Assembly: GCF_008042045.1 (NCBI RefSeq)
Contig: NZ_RDBP01000012.1
Span: 1,427,729 to 1,491,728, forward strand
Length of the DNA: 64,000 nucleotides
Direction of reading: 5' to 3'
Source: Streptomyces sp. T39
GTDB lineage: Bacteria; Actinomycetota; Actinomycetes; Streptomycetales; Streptomycetaceae
The notes beneath the pieces are model-generated. The model searched no databases, was not told where the DNA came from, and saw only the letters and a list, made by a program, of their open reading frames with translations. Shown here piece by piece: positions 31,707-42,574 of this stretch. Made by a program: the position numbers and the translations under genes. Positions within the stretch are counted from its first letter, which is position 1; the number at the start of each line of letters is the position of its first letter.

Positions 31707-31740
31707 GGAGTCCGTCGTGAGGGGGACCCGGAAGGGCTGA
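31674..31740 (+). repeat. 33-bp tandem duplication of the cyclophilin gene end
   Basis: 31674-31706, the last 33 bases of the cyclophilin gene, is repeated at 31708-31740 with 3 differences. The second copy lies beyond the stop codon and includes a second TGA. A recent small duplication that leaves the protein unchanged. Confidence 0.85.
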
Positions 31741-31772
31741 GCCCGCCCGGATTCCCGCGTGGGAACCTTTAC

Positions 31773-31802
31773 GCCCCGTCCGTCCGTAAGGATGGACGGG
31801 GC
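31773..31802 (+). terminator. Hairpin upstream of the rhomboid gene
   Basis: 13-bp stem with one mismatch (31773-31785 with 31790-31802) and a GTAA tetraloop, between the cyclophilin and rhomboid genes. It may terminate the former or act as a leader structure for the latter, whose start is 31 bp downstream. Confidence 0.6.
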
Positions 31803-31833
31803 GATGTCGCGAGCCCAAGGACGAGGGGACCTC

Positions 31834-32736
31834 ATGGACCAGGCGCCAGGCAGTCCGCAGGAGCCGCAGGGCACCCATGGTGTGCCCGGCTGCTACCGCC
31901 ATCCGGACCGGGAGACCGGCATCCGGTGCACCCGCTGCGAGCGGCCGATCTGCACCGACTGCATGGTCAGCGCCTCCGTCGGCTTCCAGTGCCCCGACTG
32001 TGTGAGGACCGGCTCCGGCACGGGCCACGCGCCCGGCGCGAGCATGCCCCGCACGATGGCCGGCGGGGCGGTGACCTCCGACCCCCGGCTGGTCACCAAG
32101 ATCCTCATCGGCATCAACGCGGCCGTCTTCGTCGTCGGCCTGGCGCTGGGCGACGACTTCCTCAACCGGCTGACGCTGATCGCCGGCGCCTTCGACCGGG
32201 AGCTGGGCGAGCCCGTCGGGGTGGCCGCCGAGGACGAGTGGTACCGCCTGCTCACCTCCGTGTTCCTGCACGCGGAGATCTGGCACATCTTCTTCAACAT
32301 GCTGCTGCTGTGGTGGCTCGGCGGGCCGCTGGAGGAGGCACTCGGACGAGTGCGCTTCCTGGCGCTCTACCTGGTGTCCGGGCTGGCGGGCAGCGCCCTG
32401 ACCTATCTGATCGCCGAGCCGAACCAGGGCTCCCTCGGTGCCTCCGGGGCGATCTACGGTCTCTTCGGCGCGATGATCGTCCTGATGCGCCGGATGCGGT
32501 ACGACCTGCGGCCCGTCGTCGCACTGCTGGCGATCAATCTGGTGATCACCTTCGTCGCGCCCGGCATCGCCTGGGAGGCGCATGTCGGCGGCCTGGTCGG
32601 GGGCGCCCTCGTGGCCTACGGGATGGTCCACGCGCCGAAGGGCCGCTGGCGGACACCGGTGCAGTTCGGCTCCTGCGCGCTGGTCCTGCTGATCGCCGTC
32701 GTGCTCATCGCGGTGCGTACCGCCGAGCTCACCTAG
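31834..32736 (+). CDS. Rhomboid family intramembrane serine protease
   Basis: 300-aa membrane protease. An N-terminal B-box-like zinc motif (CYRHPDRETGIRCTRC, then CTDC and CPDC) precedes six TM segments. The catalytic dyad is present: Ser204 in GASGAIYGLFG and His250 in EAHVGG; the WHIFFNMLLLWWLGGPLEE segment is the typical L1 region. The ATG at 31834 follows ACGAGGGG. Substrates are unknown. The combination of a zinc finger and a rhomboid domain is characteristic of actinobacterial members. Confidence 0.93.
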   Translation: MDQAPGSPQEPQGTHGVPGCYRHPDRETGIRCTRCERPICTDCMVSASVGFQCPDCVRTGSGTGHAPGASMPRTMAGGAVTSDPRLVTKILIGINAAVFVVGLALGDDFLNRLTLIAGAFDRELGEPVGVAAEDEWYRLLTSVFLHAEIWHIFFNMLLLWWLGGPLEEALGRVRFLALYLVSGLAGSALTYLIAEPNQGSLGASGAIYGLFGAMIVLMRRMRYDLRPVVALLAINLVITFVAPGIAWEAHVGGLVGGALVAYGMVHAPKGRWRTPVQFGSCALVLLIAVVLIAVRTAELT

Positions 32737-32760
32737 CGAGATCCTGCTTCCGGCGGAGCT

Positions 32761-32972
32761 TTCCCCACAGTTGTCCACAGCGTGTGCCGGATGGTGTGCA
32801 TGTCGTGGGGAACAGACGTGCCCCTCGTCACTGACCTGGGAATTCCCGGTCAGGACAAGGGGCACGGTACGTCACCGGCATGGCCGAAGAAGTCACATCG
32901 GCGTCAACGTCCCGAGAGTTATCCACAGATCGTCAGACCTTTTCCCCCGGCTGTGGAAAACCGTGTGGACAA
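32761..32972. promoter_or_regulatory. DnaA-box cluster outside oriC
   Basis: Three perfect boxes: TTGTCCACA (32771-32779), TTATCCACA (32919-32927) and TGTGGACAA (32964-32972, minus), plus weaker ones at 32761-32769 and 32952-32960. They fill the rhomboid-crgA intergenic region ~21 kb from oriC. From memory, S. coelicolor has DnaA-box clusters near the origin (called H69, H24 and D78), and this may be the H69 equivalent; such clusters can titrate DnaA. Confidence 0.75.
32818..32865. terminator. Terminator between rhomboid gene and crgA
   Basis: Long imperfect stem (GTGCCCCT...CTGACCTGGG folding back on CCCGGTCAG...AGGGGCAC) between these convergent genes. It sits inside the DnaA-box cluster. 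Confidence 0.65.
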
Positions 32973-33009
32973 CCTCAGGGCAGAGCTTGACGACCGGCCT
33001 GCCGGGACG

Positions 33010-33267
33010 CTACTTCCACTGCGTCGAGACGCCGAAGCCCGCCGCGATGAAGCCGAAGCCGGCGACGATGTTCCAGTTGCCGAAGCTCTGGATCGGCAGC
33101 TCGCCCTCGGTCACGTAGAAGAGGACGATCCAGACGAGACCGATGAGGAAGAGCGCGAGCATCACCGGAGCCACCCAGCTTCGGCTGGTCAGCTTGATGG
33201 TCGCCGCCTGCTTCGAGGCCGGCGGCGGCGTGAAGTCGGCCTTCTTGCGGATACGTGACTTCGGCAC
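33010..33267 (-). CDS. crgA: Cell division protein CrgA
   Basis: 85-aa membrane protein that coordinates growth and inhibits or times FtsZ-ring formation in Streptomyces; the mycobacterial protein binds FtsZ, FtsI and FtsQ. It has a basic N-terminus ([15 protein letters not shown]), two TM helices ([20 protein letters not shown] and [16 protein letters not shown]) with a short outer loop, and the family ending STQWK. Length and motifs are canonical. Confidence 0.96.
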   Translation of the reverse strand: MPKSRIRKKADFTPPPASKQAATIKLTSRSWVAPVMLALFLIGLVWIVLFYVTEGELPIQSFGNWNIVAGFGFIAAGFGVSTQWK

Positions 33268-33408
33268 GAGGGACTCTCCTGTCGATGCGCTGCGTGACCG
33301 CGCAGGTAACTGTGGCTGGCGCCGTGGCGGGCGCCGAGGGGGACCGCTGCCTCCCCCGGGCGTCCGTTAGCGTAGTGCTTCCGCGGTGCCGAAGGAGATA
33401 AGGGTACG

Positions 33409-34176
33409 TTGAGCAATTCAGCCGACTCCCCCCGAGGGCCGGTCAGCCGCTTCACCTGGCGACCGGTCCGCCTGCTCACGGCTGCGGTTTTCGCACTCGC
33501 GGGCGTCATCTTCGTGACCAGTTTCAACACCGCAAAGGGTACGGACCTGCGGACCGATGCGTCCATGCTCAAGCTCAGCGACCTGATCAGGCAGCGCAGC
33601 ACCGACAACGGGGACCTGGAGGAGTCGACCGCGGCCCTCCGCCACGACGTCGACACCCTCGCCCGCCGGGACGACGGCTCGACCGAGGCGCAGGACGCGG
33701 AGCTGGCCGCGCTGGAGAAGGCGGCCGGGACGGAGAAACTGACGGGCGACGCGGTGAGCGTCACCCTCGACGACGCCCCACCGAACGCCCAGGCTGCCCC
33801 CGGCTACCCCGAACCGCTCGCCAACGACCTGGTCATCCACCAGCAGGACCTCCAGGCGGTCGTCAACGCCCTCTGGCAGGGCGGCGCCGAGGGCATCCGC
33901 GTCATGGACCAGCGGCTGATCTCCACCAGCGCCGTGCGGTGCGTGGGCAACACCCTGATCCTCCAGGGCCGCGTCTACTCCCCGCCCTACAGGATCACCG
34001 CGGTCGGGGACCGGGACAGCCTCAAGAAGGCCCTCGCCCAGTCGCCCGCCGTCCAGAACTACCAGCTGTACGTGAAGGCCTACGGGCTGGGCTGGAAGGT
34101 CGACGAGGACGACTCCGTGACCCTGCCCGGCTACACGGGCACGGTGGATCTCCACTACGCGGAACCCGTCGAGTGA
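33409..34176 (+). CDS. DUF881 family membrane protein
   Basis: 255 aa. One N-terminal TM helix (LLTAAVFALAGVIFVTSF) is followed by a coiled coil (about 60-105) and the extracytoplasmic DUF881 domain (PLANDLVIHQQDLQAVVNAL, then GGAEGIRVMDQRLISTSAVRC). The start is TTG at 33409, 11 bp from AAGGAG. DUF881 proteins sit near division and wall genes in Gram-positives; exact role unknown. Divergent from crgA across 141 bp. Confidence 0.88.
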   Translation: MSNSADSPRGPVSRFTWRPVRLLTAAVFALAGVIFVTSFNTAKGTDLRTDASMLKLSDLIRQRSTDNGDLEESTAALRHDVDTLARRDDGSTEAQDAELAALEKAAGTEKLTGDAVSVTLDDAPPNAQAAPGYPEPLANDLVIHQQDLQAVVNALWQGGAEGIRVMDQRLISTSAVRCVGNTLILQGRVYSPPYRITAVGDRDSLKKALAQSPAVQNYQLYVKAYGLGWKVDEDDSVTLPGYTGTVDLHYAEPVE

Positions 34177-34332
34177 TCATCCGTTCCACCGGCGTGGCGG
34201 CAGGCGTCCGCTCGCTGGGGCCGAACCGGCCGCCCGTGCTGTGACGGACGGCAAACGGCAGGCTTTCCACAGCTGACCCACGGGCCCCCGCCGACCTTTA
34301 GTCTGGTCCCGTACCGAACGGAAAGGGACGGC

Positions 34333-34506
34333 ATGTACGGCTGGATCTGGCGGCATCTGCCGGGGAACGCATGGGTGCGGGGGATCATCTCGCTCGTGCT
34401 GGCCCTCGCGGTCGTCTACGTGTTGTTCCAGTACGTCTTCCCGTGGGCGGAACCGCTGCTCCCGTTCAACGACGTGACGGTCGACGGAGAGGGGGCCGGC
34501 CGGTGA
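34333..34506 (+). CDS. Small membrane protein
   Basis: 57 aa: MYGWIWRHLPGNAWVRG, then the TM helix IISLVLALAVVYVLFQYVFP and a short acidic tail (FNDVTVDGEGAGR). The ATG at 34333 follows AAAGGGACGGC. Its stop overlaps the pabA GTG by 4 bp, so it is translationally coupled to pabA. Similar small proteins precede pabA in streptomycetes; function unknown. Confidence 0.8.
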   Translation: MYGWIWRHLPGNAWVRGIISLVLALAVVYVLFQYVFPWAEPLLPFNDVTVDGEGAGR

Positions 34507-35141
34507 GCGCGCGCATCCTGGTCGTCGACAACTACGACAGCTTCGTGTTCAACCTCGTCCAGTACCTGTACCAGCTCGGCGCCGAGTGCGAGGTCGTGCG
34601 CAACGACGCAGTCCGCCCCGAGCACGCGCGGGACGGCTTCGACGGCGTGCTGCTCTCCCCGGGCCCCGGGGCTCCCGAGGAGGCCGGGGTCTGCATCGAG
34701 ATGGTGCGCCACTGCGCCGACAACGGCATCCCGGTGTTCGGTGTCTGCCTGGGGATGCAGTCCATGGCCGTCGCGTACGGGGGTGTCGTCGACCGCGCCC
34801 CCGAGCTGCTGCACGGCAAGACCTCGCCCGTCACCCACGAGGGCAAGGGCGTCTTCGCCGGGCTTCCCTCGCCCTTCACCGCGACCCGCTACCACTCGCT
34901 GGCGGCCGAACCGGCCGAGCTGCCCGACGAGCTGGAGGTCACCGCTCGCACGGCCGACGGCATCATCATGGGCGTCCGGCACCGTGAACTGCCGGTCGAG
35001 GGGGTGCAGTTCCACCCCGAGTCCGTTCTGACCGAGCACGGCCACCTGATGCTCGCGAACTGGCTGGAGCAGTGCGGGGACACCGGCGCGGTCGGGCGTT
35101 CGGCGGGACTCGCACCGGTGGTGGGCAAGGCACTGGCGTGA
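34503..35141 (+). CDS. pabA: Aminodeoxychorismate/anthranilate synthase component II (glutamine amidotransferase)
   Basis: 212-aa class I glutamine amidotransferase that supplies ammonia to a chorismate-utilising partner (PabB for folate or TrpE for tryptophan). The catalytic triad is visible: Cys82 in GVCLGMQ and the His/Glu pair in VQFHPESVLTEHG. VVDNYDSFVFNLVQYL is the usual start. GTG 34503 overlaps the gene before, and its TGA overlaps the sortase gene after. No synthase component I is nearby; PabA versus TrpG cannot be separated by sequence alone. Confidence 0.92.
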   Translation: MSARILVVDNYDSFVFNLVQYLYQLGAECEVVRNDAVRPEHARDGFDGVLLSPGPGAPEEAGVCIEMVRHCADNGIPVFGVCLGMQSMAVAYGGVVDRAPELLHGKTSPVTHEGKGVFAGLPSPFTATRYHSLAAEPAELPDELEVTARTADGIIMGVRHRELPVEGVQFHPESVLTEHGHLMLANWLEQCGDTGAVGRSAGLAPVVGKALA

Positions 35142-36520
35142 GCGCCGGGCACCCCGGGCACGAGCACGAGGAGCCGGCCGGACACGGCGGCGAGGGCTAC
35201 GACCCGCTGACCGATCCGCTGCCCCGGAGCGGCCACGGCTCGCCCTGGTTCAGGACGTCCGGCGTCCCGGCCGAGGACGGGCCCGCACAGGAGCCGTACG
35301 TGCCGGGGACACCGCCCCGGACGTACGTTCCGCCGCCGGACCAGGAGCCGTACGACTGGTACGACCGCGAGGGCTACCGCCAGGACTGGTACGGCCCCGA
35401 CGGTGCCGGCGGACCCGAGGCGCCGCCCGCACCCGCGCCCGGATACCCGCAGGCCCCCCCTGTCCCCCGGGCCCGTCATGCCGCCGTGCCGGGACCGGCC
35501 GGGGACCGTCCCGCCGGGCCCGGGCCCGCCGTGGCGCCCGGAGCCGGACTCCTGCCCGGGCCCGAGGCCGCGGGCGAGCCCGTGCCGGAGCCGGTGGCAG
35601 TGCCCGAACCGGCGCCCCTGGCCGACCCGTTGCCCGTGGCCGACGACGAGACGGTCGCGCTGCGCACCGCGCAGACCCGCCGTGCGGCAGAGGTGCCGCC
35701 CGGCCCCGGGCGGGCCGAACGCCGCCGGGCGGCGAAGGGCCGCGGCCACCGGCGCGGTGCGCCCGCCGCCGCCGCGGCGGGCGGGGCGGCGGCCGGGCCC
35801 GTGAAGCCGATGTCCCGCATGGAGGCCAGACGCGCGGCCAAGGCGGCGAAGGACAGCCCCGCTGTCGTCGCGAGCCGGGCGATCGGCGAACTGTTCATCA
35901 CCTTCGGCGTGTTGATGCTCCTCTTCGTCACCTACCAGCTGTGGTGGACGAACGTGCTGGCCGGACAGCAGGCCGACAGGGCGGCGAGCAGGATCCAGGA
36001 CGACTGGGCCAAGGGCCGCAAGCCCGACGCCTTCGAACCGGGCCAGGGCTTCGCCCTGATGTACATCCCCAAGCTCGACGTCGTCGTCCCCATCGCCGAG
36101 GGCATCGACAAGCACAAGGTGCTCGACCGCGGCATGGTCGGGCACTACGCGGAGGGCAAGCTCAAGACCGCCATGCCCGAGGACGAGCAGGGCAACTTCG
36201 CGGTCGCCGGCCACCGCAACACCCATGGCGAACCGTTCCGCTACATCAACCGCCTCGAACCGGGTGATCCGATCGTCGTCGAGACGCAGGACACCTACTA
36301 CACGTACGAGATGGCGAGCATCCTGCCGCAGACGATGCCGTCCAACGTCGCCGTGATCGATCCCGTGCCCCGCGGTTCGGGCTTCACGAAGCCCGGCCGG
36401 TACATCACACTCACGACCTGCACCCCGGAATTCACGAGTACCTACCGGATGATCGTGTGGGGCAAGATGGTCGAGGAACGGCCGCGCAGCCAGGGCAAAC
36501 CGGACGCACTCGTCGGCTGA
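35138..36520 (+). CDS. srtE1: Class E sortase with long cytoplasmic extension
   Basis: 460-aa membrane transpeptidase. The first ~235 residues are a Pro/Gly/Ala-rich cytoplasmic region with Tyr-rich patches; a TM helix (IGELFITFGVLMLLFVTYQLW) precedes the sortase beta-barrel. Catalytic His lies in FAVAGHRNTHG, catalytic Cys428 in TLTTCTPEF, and the Arg in STYRMIVWG. In S. coelicolor two class E sortases at this locus cleave LAXTG signals and attach long chaplins for aerial growth. The tandem paralog follows 26 bp downstream; the start overlaps the pabA stop by 4 bp. The E1/E2 labels follow order. Confidence 0.92.
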   Translation: MSAGHPGHEHEEPAGHGGEGYDPLTDPLPRSGHGSPWFRTSGVPAEDGPAQEPYVPGTPPRTYVPPPDQEPYDWYDREGYRQDWYGPDGAGGPEAPPAPAPGYPQAPPVPRARHAAVPGPAGDRPAGPGPAVAPGAGLLPGPEAAGEPVPEPVAVPEPAPLADPLPVADDETVALRTAQTRRAAEVPPGPGRAERRRAAKGRGHRRGAPAAAAAGGAAAGPVKPMSRMEARRAAKAAKDSPAVVASRAIGELFITFGVLMLLFVTYQLWWTNVLAGQQADRAASRIQDDWAKGRKPDAFEPGQGFALMYIPKLDVVVPIAEGIDKHKVLDRGMVGHYAEGKLKTAMPEDEQGNFAVAGHRNTHGEPFRYINRLEPGDPIVVETQDTYYTYEMASILPQTMPSNVAVIDPVPRGSGFTKPGRYITLTTCTPEFTSTYRMIVWGKMVEERPRSQGKPDALVG

Positions 36521-36546
36521 GACACTTCGAGACAGGAAAAGGTGCT

Positions 36547-37224
36547 GTGGCACGTGCACGAGGCCGGATCGCCGGCGCCATCAGCGTCTTCGGAGAGCTG
36601 CTGATCACCACGGGCGTCGTCCTGGGACTCTTCGTCGTCTACTCGCTGTGGTGGACGAACGTCCTCGCCGACCGGGAAGCGTCCGCGCAGGGCGACCGCA
36701 TGCGCAACGGCTGGGAGAGCACCGGCCCCGGGGCGCTGGACACCAAGGACGGCATAGGTTTCCTCCACGTACCGGCCATGGACGAGGGCGAGGTGCTGGT
36801 CAAGAAGGGCACCGACACCAAGGCGCTCAACAAGGGCATCGCCGGCTACTACACGGACCCCGTCGAGTCCGCCCTCCCCTGGGACGCCCAGGGCAACTTC
36901 TCGCTCGCCGCGCACCGGGACGGGCACGGCGCCAAGTTCCACAACATCCACAGGATCAAGAACGGTGATCCGATCGTCTTCGAGACGAAGGACACCTGGT
37001 ACGTCTACAAGGTCTACAAGACGCTCCCCAAGACCTCGAAGTACAACGTGGACGTGCTCCAGCCCGTCCCGGAGGAGTCCGGGAAGAAGAAGCCGGGCCG
37101 CTACATCACGCTGACGACGTGCACCCCCGTCTACACCTCGGACTTCCGCTACATCGTGTGGGGCGAACTGACCCGCACCGAGAAGGTGGACGCGAAGCGG
37201 ACCCCGCCGGCCGAGCTGAGCTGA
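36547..37224 (+). CDS. srtE2: Class E sortase
   Basis: 225-aa paralog of the preceding sortase without the long cytoplasmic extension. The TM segment (VFGELLITTGVVLGLFVVYS) is followed by WWTNVLAD, nearly the same as its neighbour. Catalytic His is in FSLAAHRDGHG, Cys192 in TLTTCTPVY and Arg in SDFRYIVWG. GTG 36547 is chosen because it places RARGRIAG before the TM and has AGGAAAAGG upstream. Probably cotranscribed with srtE1. Confidence 0.93.
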   Translation: MARARGRIAGAISVFGELLITTGVVLGLFVVYSLWWTNVLADREASAQGDRMRNGWESTGPGALDTKDGIGFLHVPAMDEGEVLVKKGTDTKALNKGIAGYYTDPVESALPWDAQGNFSLAAHRDGHGAKFHNIHRIKNGDPIVFETKDTWYVYKVYKTLPKTSKYNVDVLQPVPEESGKKKPGRYITLTTCTPVYTSDFRYIVWGELTRTEKVDAKRTPPAELS

Positions 37225-37272
37225 GGCGGCCGGTCCGGCGACCTGCCGGGTCCGGGCCGGGGACGGCTCCTG

Positions 37273-37328
37273 GCCTGTCCGGCGGCCTGTCCGTCCCGGG
37301 GCCTGCCTGTCCGGCGGCCTGTCCGTCC
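37273..37328 (+). repeat. Direct repeat in sortase-pknB intergenic region
   Basis: A 24-bp unit (37273-37296) recurs exactly at 37305-37328, with further partial copies of its CCTGTCCGTCCGGCGG core. The DNA is GC-rich and noncoding, between convergent genes. Confidence 0.8.
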
Positions 37329-37430
37329 GGCGGCCTTGCACCCGGGTGTCGGCAGAATGCCGCACTCCGCCGCCCCCACGAGACCCCCCGAAGGCTCCGC
37401 AGGGCCCTGCCGGCGGCTGCGCGGACCCAC

Positions 37431-37470
37431 GGGAAGGCCCCGGCACCTGGTGAGGCGCCGGGGCCTTCCC
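37431..37470. terminator. Bidirectional terminator between srtE2 and pknB
   Basis: Perfect 14-bp stem (37431-37444 with 37457-37470) and 12-nt loop, 18 bp beyond the pknB stop codon. Confidence 0.88.
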
Positions 37471-37487
37471 ATGGCCGTCGTACGGCG

Positions 37488-39488
<2,001 letters not shown>

Positions 39489-39667
39489 AACCTTCCAGCC
39501 CTCTCCGTCAGTCCCGACCGCACCCGTGTGTGGTCCGCCGGTGTGCTGTTCGCGCATACGCTACCGGGCAGGTGATGCCTGCTCCGCCCGGGAGCGTCAG
39601 CTGATACCCGACCGGTATCGCAACCGGAACCGCAATGTGCAGGTATGCGGGCCGGAGGTGATCCTCG

Positions 39668-41125
39668 TCACTTGTCGTCGAGCACTGCCTTCATGACGGC
39701 CTTCGCGATCGGGGCCGCGAGGCCGCCACCGGAGATGTCGTCACGACGGGCTTCGCTGTCCTCGACGACCACGGCCACGGCCACCGGCGAGCCGTCCGCG
39801 CCCTTGGCGTACGAGATGAACCAGGCGTACGGGTTCTTGCTGTTGTTCTCGCCGTGCTGGGCGGTACCGGTCTTGCCGCCGACCTTCACGCCGTTGATCG
39901 CCGCGTTGCCGCCGGTGCCGCGCTCGACCACGTTCTCCATCATCTGCTGGAGCAGCTGCGCGTTCTCCGCGGAGATCGGCCGGCTCATCTCCTCCGGCTC
40001 GTTCTGCTGGATGACCTCCAGGCCGGGAGACTCCAGCTTGTCGATCATGTACGGCTTCATGAGCTTGCCGTCGTTGGCGATCGCCGCCGTCACCATGGCC
40101 ATCTGGAGCGGGGTGGCCGCCGTGTTGAACTGGCCGATGGAGGACTGCGCGTTGCCGTCGCGGCTCATGTTCTTGTCGTAGACGGAGGTGGCGGCGCGGA
40201 CGGGGGTGTCGATCTCCCCGTTGTTGAAGCCGAACTTCTCCGCCGTCTCGACCATCTTGTCCCGGGTCACGTCGTCACCGAGCTTGGCGAAGACGGAGTT
40301 GCAGGAGACCTCCATGGCACGGTTCAGGCTGGCGTTCTCGCAGCCCTTGGCGTGGTTGACCATGGGGGTCTTGGTGCCGGGGAGGATGTACGGCTCGGGA
40401 GTGTCCGTCGGCTCGTCGATGTCCTCGACCTTGCCGTTCTCCAGCGCGGCGGCCGCCGTGACGACCTTGAAGGTCGAGCCGGGCGGGTACGTCTCGCGCA
40501 GGGCGCGGTTGAGCATCGGCTTGTCGGTGTCCTTGGTCAGGGACACCCACGCCTTCTCGTCGTCCTTGAGCCGGCCGGCGAAGGAGGAGGGGTCGTACGA
40601 CGGGGTCGAGGCCAGCGCGAGGATCCTGCCGGTCTTCGGGTCGATCGCCGCGACGGCGCCCTTCTTCTTGCCGAGACCCTCGAAGGCCGCCTTCTGGGCC
40701 TTGCCGTTGAGGGTGGTGACGACGTTGCCGCCCTTCTTCTTGTCGCCGGTGAACATCGCCATCGTGCGGTCGAAGAAGAGCTGGTCCGAGTTGCCGCTGA
40801 GGATGCCGTCCTCGAGCTTCTCGATCTGGTTGGCGCCGAAGACCTGGGAGGCGTACCCGGTGACCGGGGCCCACATGGGGCCGTCCGCATAGGTGCGCTT
40901 GTACTTGTAGTAGTTGTCGTCCGTCTCCACGGAGCCGGTCACGGCCTTGCCGTCGACGATGATGTTGCCGCGCTCGTGGGCGTAGCGCTCGATCTCCACC
41001 CGCTTGTTCAGCTTGTGGGTGTTCAGCTCGTCGGCCCGGACGTACTGGAGCCAGTTGTCCCGGATCATCAGGGCGAGGACCAGGATTCCGCAGAAGATCG
41101 CGATCCGGCGCAGGGGCTTGTTCAC
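39668..41125 (-). CDS. pbpA: Penicillin-binding protein (class B transpeptidase) PbpA
   Basis: 485-aa wall transpeptidase with an N-terminal membrane anchor (IAIFCGILVLALMI). The penicillin-binding motifs are intact: SxxK as Ser217-Thr-Phe-Lys220, SxN as Ser274-Cys-Asn276, and KTGT at 418-421. The small dimerisation domain is shorter than in FtsI. The GTG start overlaps the ftsW/rodA stop by 4 bp, so polymerase and transpeptidase are coupled, as expected for a SEDS-bPBP pair. In mycobacteria PbpA works in septal synthesis. Confidence 0.95.
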   Translation of the reverse strand: MNKPLRRIAIFCGILVLALMIRDNWLQYVRADELNTHKLNKRVEIERYAHERGNIIVDGKAVTGSVETDDNYYKYKRTYADGPMWAPVTGYASQVFGANQIEKLEDGILSGNSDQLFFDRTMAMFTGDKKKGGNVVTTLNGKAQKAAFEGLGKKKGAVAAIDPKTGRILALASTPSYDPSSFAGRLKDDEKAWVSLTKDTDKPMLNRALRETYPPGSTFKVVTAAAALENGKVEDIDEPTDTPEPYILPGTKTPMVNHAKGCENASLNRAMEVSCNSVFAKLGDDVTRDKMVETAEKFGFNNGEIDTPVRAATSVYDKNMSRDGNAQSSIGQFNTAATPLQMAMVTAAIANDGKLMKPYMIDKLESPGLEVIQQNEPEEMSRPISAENAQLLQQMMENVVERGTGGNAAINGVKVGGKTGTAQHGENNSKNPYAWFISYAKGADGSPVAVAVVVEDSEARRDDISGGGLAAPIAKAVMKAVLDDK

Positions 41126-42549
41126 GGTCGGACCACCTGGGTCATCTCGGCGTCGGGGGACGGGGCGGGTGCGGGCGCGGGACGGCGCGCGGTGTCGCTG
41201 ATCCGGATCAGGATGCCGATCAGGGCCCAGTTGGCGATGACGGACGAACCACCTGCCGCGAGGAACGGCATCGTCATACCGGTCAGCGGGATGAGACCCA
41301 TCACGCCGCCCGCGACGACGAACACCTGGAGCGCGAAGGCGCCCGAGAGACCGATCGCGAAGAGCTTGCCGAACGGGTCGCGCGCCGCGAGCGCCGTGCG
41401 CACACCGCGCTCGATGATCAGGCCGTACAGCAGCAGGAAGGCCATCACGCCGGTCAGGCCGAGTTCCTCGCCCACGGTGGCGAAGATGAAGTCGGAGTTC
41501 GCGGCGAAGCTGATGAGGTCCGAGTTGCCCTGTCCGAGACCGGTGCCGATCACGCCACCGGAGCCGAAGGACATCAGCACCTGGGTCATCTGGTCGCACG
41601 CGTTGATCATGTTGGAGCCCTCGGGCGCCGTCTCCAGGCACCCGAAGGGGTCGATCCAGGCGGCGACGCGGGACTGGACGTGGCTGGCGAACGAGGCCAC
41701 CACCACGGCACCGCCCGCGGACATCAGCAGACCGATGACGATCCAGCTGGTCCGCTCGGTGGCGACGTACAGCATGATCACGAACATGCCGAAGAAGAGG
41801 AGCGAGGTGCCGAGGTCGTTCTCGAAGACCAGGATGAGCAGGCTCATCGCCCAGATCGTCAGGATCGGGCCCAGGTCGCGGCCGCGCGGCAGGTAGAGGC
41901 CCATGAAGCGGCGGCTCGCCAGGGCGAGGGCGTCGCGCTTGACCATGAGGTAGCCGGAGAAGAAGACCGCGATCACGATCTTCGCGAACTCACCGGGCTG
42001 GATGGAGAATCCGCCGACGCGGATCCAGATCTTGGCGCCGAAGACGTCCGCGCCGAGGCCGGGGACCAGCGGCAGCAGCAGGAGCACCATCGCCGCGGCC
42101 ATCGAGATGTACGTGAAGCGCTGCAGCACCCGGTGGTCCTTGAGGACCAGGAGCACGCCCACGAACAGCGCGATGCCGAGCGCGGAGTACATCAGCTGGT
42201 TGGTGGCCTGCGGGGCGAAGTCGCTGCGGGCCATCAGGCGCGGCGACTGGTCCAGCCGCCAGATCAGCACCAGACCCAGCCCGTTCAGCAGGGTGGCCAG
42301 CGGCAGCAGCAGCGGATCGGCGTACTTGGCGAACCTGCGCACCACGACGTGCGCCACCGCGGCGAGCAGGCCGAGGCCCAGCCCGTAGCCGAGGACGCCC
42401 GCGGGCAGCTCGCCGTCGAGGGCGAGGCCCACGTTGATGTACGCGAACACCGGGATCGCGACGGCGAAGCCGAGCAGGATCAGCTCGGTGTTCCGCCGGC
42501 TCGGCGCGTCGATCGCGCCGATCGTGGTCGTGTTGGTGACAACGCTCAT
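41122..42549 (-). CDS. rodA: SEDS peptidoglycan glycosyltransferase (FtsW/RodA family)
   Basis: 475-aa polytopic membrane protein that polymerises lipid II. About ten to twelve TM segments are visible. SEDS signature parts include SIQPGEFAKIVIAVFFSGYL, VFENDLGTSLLFFGMF (with the catalytic-type acidic residue), FIFATVGEELGLTG and GMTMPFLAAGGSSVIANW. The extracellular loop QSRVAAWIDPFGCLETAPEG contains two cysteines counting CDQ downstream. The family member next to PbpA and PknB in actinobacteria is usually called RodA or FtsW; the name is not settled by sequence. Confidence 0.93.
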   Translation of the reverse strand: MSVVTNTTTIGAIDAPSRRNTELILLGFAVAIPVFAYINVGLALDGELPAGVLGYGLGLGLLAAVAHVVVRRFAKYADPLLLPLATLLNGLGLVLIWRLDQSPRLMARSDFAPQATNQLMYSALGIALFVGVLLVLKDHRVLQRFTYISMAAAMVLLLLPLVPGLGADVFGAKIWIRVGGFSIQPGEFAKIVIAVFFSGYLMVKRDALALASRRFMGLYLPRGRDLGPILTIWAMSLLILVFENDLGTSLLFFGMFVIMLYVATERTSWIVIGLLMSAGGAVVVASFASHVQSRVAAWIDPFGCLETAPEGSNMINACDQMTQVLMSFGSGGVIGTGLGQGNSDLISFAANSDFIFATVGEELGLTGVMAFLLLYGLIIERGVRTALAARDPFGKLFAIGLSGAFALQVFVVAGGVMGLIPLTGMTMPFLAAGGSSVIANWALIGILIRISDTARRPAPAPAPSPDAEMTQVVRP

Positions 42550-42574
42550 GGTGGAGAAGGCCCCCTACGGCCCA

